A DNA stretch of 64,000 nt, taken from NCBI GenBank assembly GCA_025331435.1, contig JAIWNI010000025.1, positions 264,689 through 328,688 of the forward strand. Reading direction: 5' to 3'. The translations under genes were made by a program, and so were the position numbers. Positions 58,232-64,000 of this stretch are shown here, in pieces. Within the stretch, counting starts at the first letter, position 1; each line of letters opens with the position of its first letter. This DNA is from Choanephora cucurbitarum (lineage: Eukaryota; Mucoromycota; Mucoromycetes; Mucorales; Choanephoraceae). The notes under the pieces were generated by a model. That model made no database searches. It was not told where the DNA came from and saw only the letters and a program-made list of their open reading frames with translations.

Positions 58232-61200
58232 ATGGATACAATACATCCAGATATATCTTTGTCTTCTAGTCATTCTTTGAACTCTGATACTTCTGAGACA
58301 CCTCTCAACACACTTCCTGAACCAGTAAAAGACGAAGATGGCATAACTTATTTTCTCCTAGACGTAAACCACCAATCAACTGATTCCAAAGAAAAAGAAA
58401 AACCCTCTAAATCGAAGCGACACAAGCGCAAGAAAAAAGCTAACAATCTCAGAGCAAGCGCTGATGAGGAGCAAAGCGATAATGGAAGTGTATCCGGTCA
58501 ATTGTCGGACAGCAGCAGTAGCAGCAGCAGTAGTAGTAGTAGCACAAACTCCTCTAGCTCAAGTGTATCAGCACAAGTTGTCATCGATCATGGCAGCTCA
58601 ATGCCACGCCGTCTTGAAAAGAACGGAGCTGCTCATTTACTTCGATCAGGTGACGATGAATCAGAAAGTGACTATGCGTTCTGTTATACACCAGCAAGAC
58701 ACGAATCGGATATGGAGTCCGTTTCTACTTCTAGGCAACAGCAACAGCACAGAAGATTATTTTCGTTGCGCCCTGATCAAAACTCGCCATCTCTCACAGT
58801 GCCATTGTCTCGTAGCCCATTAGAATCAGATTTGTCTGGAGCTGAAAACGATGCTGATGAAGAAGATGGAGAAGACAGGAGAGAAGAGGACGAAGGAGAT
58901 AGCACATTGTATTTGAATAATCCAAATGCTACTGTTGATGATAATGTCACAGAATCCAGAACAAATCTCCAGAACTCATCCAAAAAGCGCAAACATCACA
59001 AAAAGCACCACCATCGCCATCATGGAAGAATGATACGAGATGGGAAGAAGGATGATATGGCTAACAACAAAGCTATGGTAACTGTGTATACAGAAGAAGA
59101 TGATGACTTAGTAGACGAAATGCCAAGAGGAGATCGCGAGCGCATGTTAAGGCATAATGAGAGGAGTTTTCGAGGATACAGAAGACGCTCCGTTCCTCGC
59201 CGCTTACACAAACATACACAAAGAGTATTACAGGCAAACCTGCAATCGCACACTTGGAGCAGAAGGGAAAGCTTTCAATCAAACCGGCATCCAGGGTTGT
59301 CAAGTGAAGAAGCGCTCAGTAAGCTTTTGAATTTGGCTAATCAGATCATTGATGAAGAGAGAGCTCGAGCAGACGGAAACATACACATCCGAAACGTCCT
59401 TTTCGATCCTTCTATAGTATTATCATTTATAAGCGGTCTAGGCTTATTGTCGTTTTATATAGCCGGTTACTTCAAGAACGAACCTTATCAATATCGAGTC
59501 ATAGGATTGTTGGTTGAAGCCATTCTGCTACTGATCATCTCTGTATGGAATGTGTATGTCTTTTATCGGGAACAAGTGCTTACTTATCGCGAGATGACAG
59601 ATCGAGCATCAACTATCATTGGAGCACTGGAAAAGAGCGGTATGAATATGGTACAGGACACAAAAATCCCTTTTATACCCTCGATGTCTGTTGCAAAAGT
59701 GGTCCGGGATGGTGTTGTGCGAATTTTTCCTGTAAACTTACTGATAGAAGGTGATATTGTTGAAATGCTCTATGGCGATATCGCCCCTGGACGCATGAAG
59801 TACATTCACAAAACTTTTCCGACTGATGGTCAGCATGACACTATGAATAAGAGCCAAGAAAGCAGCGACAGCAGCTCTTCCAAAGTAGAACCACCATTGA
59901 GTACAAAGGAATATTATGTAGCTAAGGATCAAGCATTTAAACCTTCGTTTTTTGGTATTCCTCCTCCTTCAGGGCTTATGGAAGAATACATGCGTTCGCG
60001 TGGGCGTCACCAGTTTATCTTACTTGAATCTCCTCTTGAGAAAAATTTGAGACGAGCATTGAGTCAAAAGCGACCAAACACAGTTATACAGAATGAAGCA
60101 CTTGTTATCAGAAACATGTTTTATCGTTACATTGTATGGATAATAACAGGAACTGCGTTTATCATCAATTTGTTACGCTTCGGCCTTCACAGCACAATCA
60201 TTCGCCATTTCCCTGCAGATCAGCTGATTGAGGAGGTATTCACTATGTCAGTTTACGCTATGATACCGTTGTTACCACTGAGCATACCGTCTATGTGGAT
60301 TATTGCCCGTAGTCTTGGAAATGCTCAATTACTTATCTTATTCGAAGCCCTCCAGATTTCCAAAACAGAGTACGAAGATGATGATGAAGTGGACGAATTT
60401 GATGCAGAAGCACCTCCTCCGACAAAGGATTTGGAATTGAGTCCAAGTAGGATCATATGAACTAGTGTTATTTATTATTATCTAATCAATTAAGTCGCTT
60501 TACTCTTCGACTTTGTCAGATGCTGTATGGGACAGATTTCTGTCTTTGTTGACAAAGTGGGATAGATTGTCTCTGACTAGATCCACAAACTTATTGGAAT
60601 CGTTAGGGAGCACAACTGTTATTTGCTGTTTAGATAGAGAAGGGACTATAGCAAATGTAAGAAGAAAAAGAATACAAAGGGTTTTGTTTGACATTCTTGT
60701 AGCCGTTTCCGACTGTGGAGCAGCTTATGTTTCCTAACAGTGAAGAGGATGTTACCTATCTTGATGTTGAAGAAGATTCTGATCAAGAGACAGGTCTCAA
60801 ATTTGAAGATCAAGATTGGGAACAACACCTGCCGTAAGTCTGTCATGTACAAAACTATAGGCATTATTGACTAATTTTATGTTTCCTGGGATTTACAGCT
60901 GCTTAAAGCCTCTAGGCCTAAATTTCATGCTCAACACAAACTGTGGTGTAATTCAGAGTCGTAAGCGATCGGAATACCACAGAAGGCGCTCAAAATTACA
61001 CGTTTATGGTAAAACTGCTCCAGCGAGACAGTGTAAGTTACAAAGACATTGAGTTATACTTTGTTTTGGTTAATCAGCAAATACTGTAGCATGTTTATGT
61101 AAATTAGGAAAATGTATTGGCTTCAGAGAAGAAGCACTACAGTCATTTGCTCTAAGAGCAGAAATTTATACATTTGCGCCTTATCATGAAATCCTCAACA

Positions 61201-63752
61201 CGCCCCGATTCAAATATAGCAAATATTATCAGTTTGAGGTACCTAATGCATTATCCACTGTTTTTGAAGAGAAGAGCTCCAAGAGCTATCAATTGTTAAC
61301 TGATGGCCATCCATCTCTTGTCTTGGACAAATGCTCTGACTATTGGGATGGCAACTCTCTTCAAACTATGAGTGAGACGGTAAGTGAAACAAGTTTCTCG
61401 GCTTACCTTGCCTGTGCATCGATCTTATTGGGCTCTTGGTATAGATGGAAAAGAAAATCAATGATTTTTATCAGAACGCTATGGTACATGATATGCAATG
61501 TATTGCTTATGCTTATCGTCCTATCAATACTGTGAGCGACAACCGTATTTCGTTTTTGAATCCTTCTGATGATGAGAACGAAGACCCTGGATGCGCTTTT
61601 GTTGTTTTGCCTTACAAACCACCTAGCTCTGACAGTAGTTCTTCAGAAAGCAGCAGCGAATCATCTTCAGAGTCTCGCTCAGAATTAGGTGCTGCTATCA
61701 AGGGCAAAAAGAAATGGAAGAGCAAGCATACATCCTCAAACAATAGTGAAAGTGGTAGTAACAATAGTACTGGTAGCAACAGTAGTTCATCAGAAACAGA
61801 TACAAGCGACTATTCTTTTGAAGAGGATGATCCCGTGGATGAACAAGAGGAAGCGACTTTTTATAAAGAGGTTGTCAAAGGTCAGATTTTCCTTGGTATG
61901 ACGGCTATGTGTCATCAGCCAAAGCAAGTGAGTATTTCTTAAATCTTCTGACATAGTTTTTCTTTCTTCGTCTTTAACATTTTGCTTTAGAATGTTGTAG
62001 ATTTTATTGAAGATTTGGGTCTAGCAGGTATTCGGTTTGTATATTTCTCACCCACTGCTGAAAGAGAGTCAAAAGGTAAATCCTACTGAGGTGGCCTAAG
62101 TTTCCTTCATTCACTTACATATTGTATAGCTTTTGCAGAGCGACTTGGGCTTGAGACAGACTGGAATAGTTGCATATTACTATCTAATCCTGATGATGAA
62201 AATGAAGGAAATGGGTATTTACAGACGCATGATATCAAAGCTCAGTTGCCTCGCGGAATAGATGAAATCCGTCCTCACCTAGAGGCAGTGGATGATATTC
62301 CTCTCCATGTGTCATTGTTTGCTGAGTGCACCCCTCGTGCAATGAAAGAGATGATTCGTATATTTCAAGAAAATGGCGAGGTTGTCTGTAGTATAGGGAA
62401 CGCTCTGAACACCAAAAACACAGAATCTTTTGCATTAGTAAGAAACACAGATATCGTTCTTTAATCAACTTTGACACTAGAACCTCATGATTTTTTTCTG
62501 TATAAAGTCAGACGTCGGTATTGCTATGGAACCAATGCATACACGTGCTCAAAGTAAAGGAAGGCTCTCAACTAATGACCGTCAACCACCATTGGCTGTA
62601 GGTGCATCTTTATGTAGCTTGCCCTGCGGTCTATTCATGCAATATGAAACAAGTCTCTATGCTGTCAGTCAACTGATTCGTGATGCCAGAAGGTTGCTAA
62701 CGTGTGTTCGTATGGGATTTGCGTTTTATGCTGCAAGCTCGATGTCAATATCCTTCATTATGATTGTCAGTTTCTGTCTTCTTCTCCCACCTATCTTATC
62801 TGGATATCAGATTCTATGGTTGATGTGTGTTATTCTACCTCTTCTTACCATGTCAATGCTTTTTACTCCCCATGAAGATGGAATTATGTTGCTGATGCCA
62901 GGTAAGTTTACAACCTTGAATACGGCTTGTTTACTATAACTCTAATTCAATTGAACACTTCAAGGCAAAAACATCGAACACTTGGCCGATTTTTGGAGAT
63001 TTATGGTTTATTTTGTTTTGAGATTTGTTCTCTTGATTGCAATGTGTATAACAATTTTTGTTTTGTGAGTGCAACCTATCCCACCTTCTTTTTCTTTTAT
63101 ATTTACACACATATATTAGGACCTTAATCTATACTTTAGGTATCAGCGCATCGGACGCCTTTGGAAATTTTGGTGCTAATGGATGGTACCATTGGACTCC
63201 TAAAGAACAATGGGCAGTGATATACGCACAAAACTTTATGCTTATCGCTTTAGTGTGGTACTTGGGTAAGGGCTGAAATGAAGCTCTAGGGAATATCTTG
63301 TATATTAACTCTACTGTAAAAGCTTGTGTATCACCATCTTTTCTTCATCGTACATCCTCTATTATAGAGTTTATTCCATTTAGGAATCATGTGTGGATAG
63401 GTGCTTTCTTTACTGTGTAAGTTGATGGTGGAATATACCCCATAATCATAGCATACATTTCTAATAGTATGATATAGTATTGCTCTCCAATTCTGTTTTT
63501 GTGCTGTCTCCCTCTCCAAAGGACCCTTTGAATTACCAAGCATACCTTGGTTCGTTTATTTCTTAGGATTAGTTTGGCCAGTAGTTCTTGTTCCTGTTCA
63601 AGAGCTGGTCAAGATGCACGACAATAAGGAGTTTACTCGTTTCCAAAAAAGATCAAAGCTAGAGTTTAGCACAAAGGTAATTTCTCACCGAACTGTATGC
63701 GAAGAAAAAGAATCTAATTTTCATTTAGCTTGGTATGCATTCACCATTGTAA
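58232..63752 (+). CDS. TMEM94-like P-type ATPase (complete, 14 exons)
   Basis: Homologue of animal TMEM94, an unusual P-type ATPase reported as an ER magnesium pump. Fourteen exons close in frame to about 1,564 aa: 58232-60446, 60520-60656, 60703-60833, 60899-61032, 61090-61379, 61445-61927, 61991-62075, 62130-62437, 62508-62901, 62965-63064, 63120-63265, 63368-63416, 63478-63676, 63729-63752. A long acidic Ser- and His-rich N-terminus (about 380 aa) precedes two membrane pairs. Where P-type pumps have DKTGT, the sequence reads DREGT (ICCLDREGTIAN): Asp kept, neighbours changed. SDVGIAMEP matches the usual (A)DVGIAM. Six C-terminal helices follow and the last exon is LGMHSPL. Catalysis is unproven. 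Confidence 0.85.
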
Positions 63753-64000
63753 TGTTTAAAAAAAAATAAACTACTGATTCAGCTACTATGTACAAGTATT
63801 TTCGCGTTGATTTATTTCTTATTACACAATAAGTTGTTGAGATCCTTCTCTAACTTTCTATTCGTAACAATTCGAACTTTTGAACATGTACTGATAATCC
63901 ATTACATGACGATTCATTAACTTGACTATTTAGAGTAATAGTTAGCAAGCCCAGTACAATTTCATTTAGAATAGTGTATAAACTCTTTACATTTCTTATC
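63753..64000. other. 3' flank, window end
   Basis: About 250 bp, A/T-rich. It includes a likely poly(A) signal (AAAAAATAAA near 63760). No gene seen. Confidence 0.5.

Overview
The window is nuclear DNA of a filamentous fungus. It is AT-rich. Genes carry many short introns (about 45-80 nt, mostly GTAAGT...TAG) and start after A/T-rich leaders, and their products are eukaryotic housekeeping proteins. The mixture of genes and the repeated protein and transposase families resemble the Mucoromycota (Mucorales); that placement is inference from family resemblance, and I do not name a genus. I found no CRISPR, prophage, rRNA or convincing tRNA.

Layout, left to right: 5' part of CCR4 deadenylase (-, runs off the left edge); Zrg17-like zinc transporter (+); a decayed mobile-element zone (4.5-6.6 kb); exocyst SEC6 (+); mitochondrial phosphatidylserine decarboxylase (+); a small protein ending in a Ras2-like CaaX box (+); a long accessory zone (11.2-18.3 kb) with a retrotransposon tail, two deleted Tc1-like elements, a 99-bp MITE inside a broken gene, and a broken reductase gene; ribosomal protein eL37 (-); a UBP2-type ubiquitin protease (+); a WW/His-rich protein (+); Mgr2/ROMO1 (+); a TSC2 tuberin homologue (-); a BAR-PH-GRAM-VASt sterol-transfer protein (+); rRNA methyltransferase BMT2 (-); a 412-bp foldback element with perfect 172-bp arms; a glutaredoxin-like protein (+) overlapping the end of N-terminal glutamine amidase NTAQ1 (-); FACT subunit POB3 (+) facing NuA4 subunit EPL1 (-); a gene-poor stretch; a siderophore-type MFS transporter (-); another gene-poor stretch; and a complete 14-exon TMEM94-like P-type ATPase (+).

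The genes do not form an operon or a metabolic cluster. Several are packed tightly tail to tail: the last two differ from stop to stop by 23 bp (sterol transporter/BMT2) or overlap by 17 bp (glutaredoxin/NTAQ1). Gene-poor gaps hold nearly all the mobile DNA. Exon joins were worked out by hand from splice consensus and reading phase. Most genes close perfectly in frame; the UBP2 model does not close at one intron and is marked as such. I found no clear evidence of an undescribed multi-gene system. The strongest non-routine signals are the foldback element, the MITE whose precise removal restores a reading frame, the two iron-GATA-type sites before the siderophore transporter, and the CaaX microprotein.
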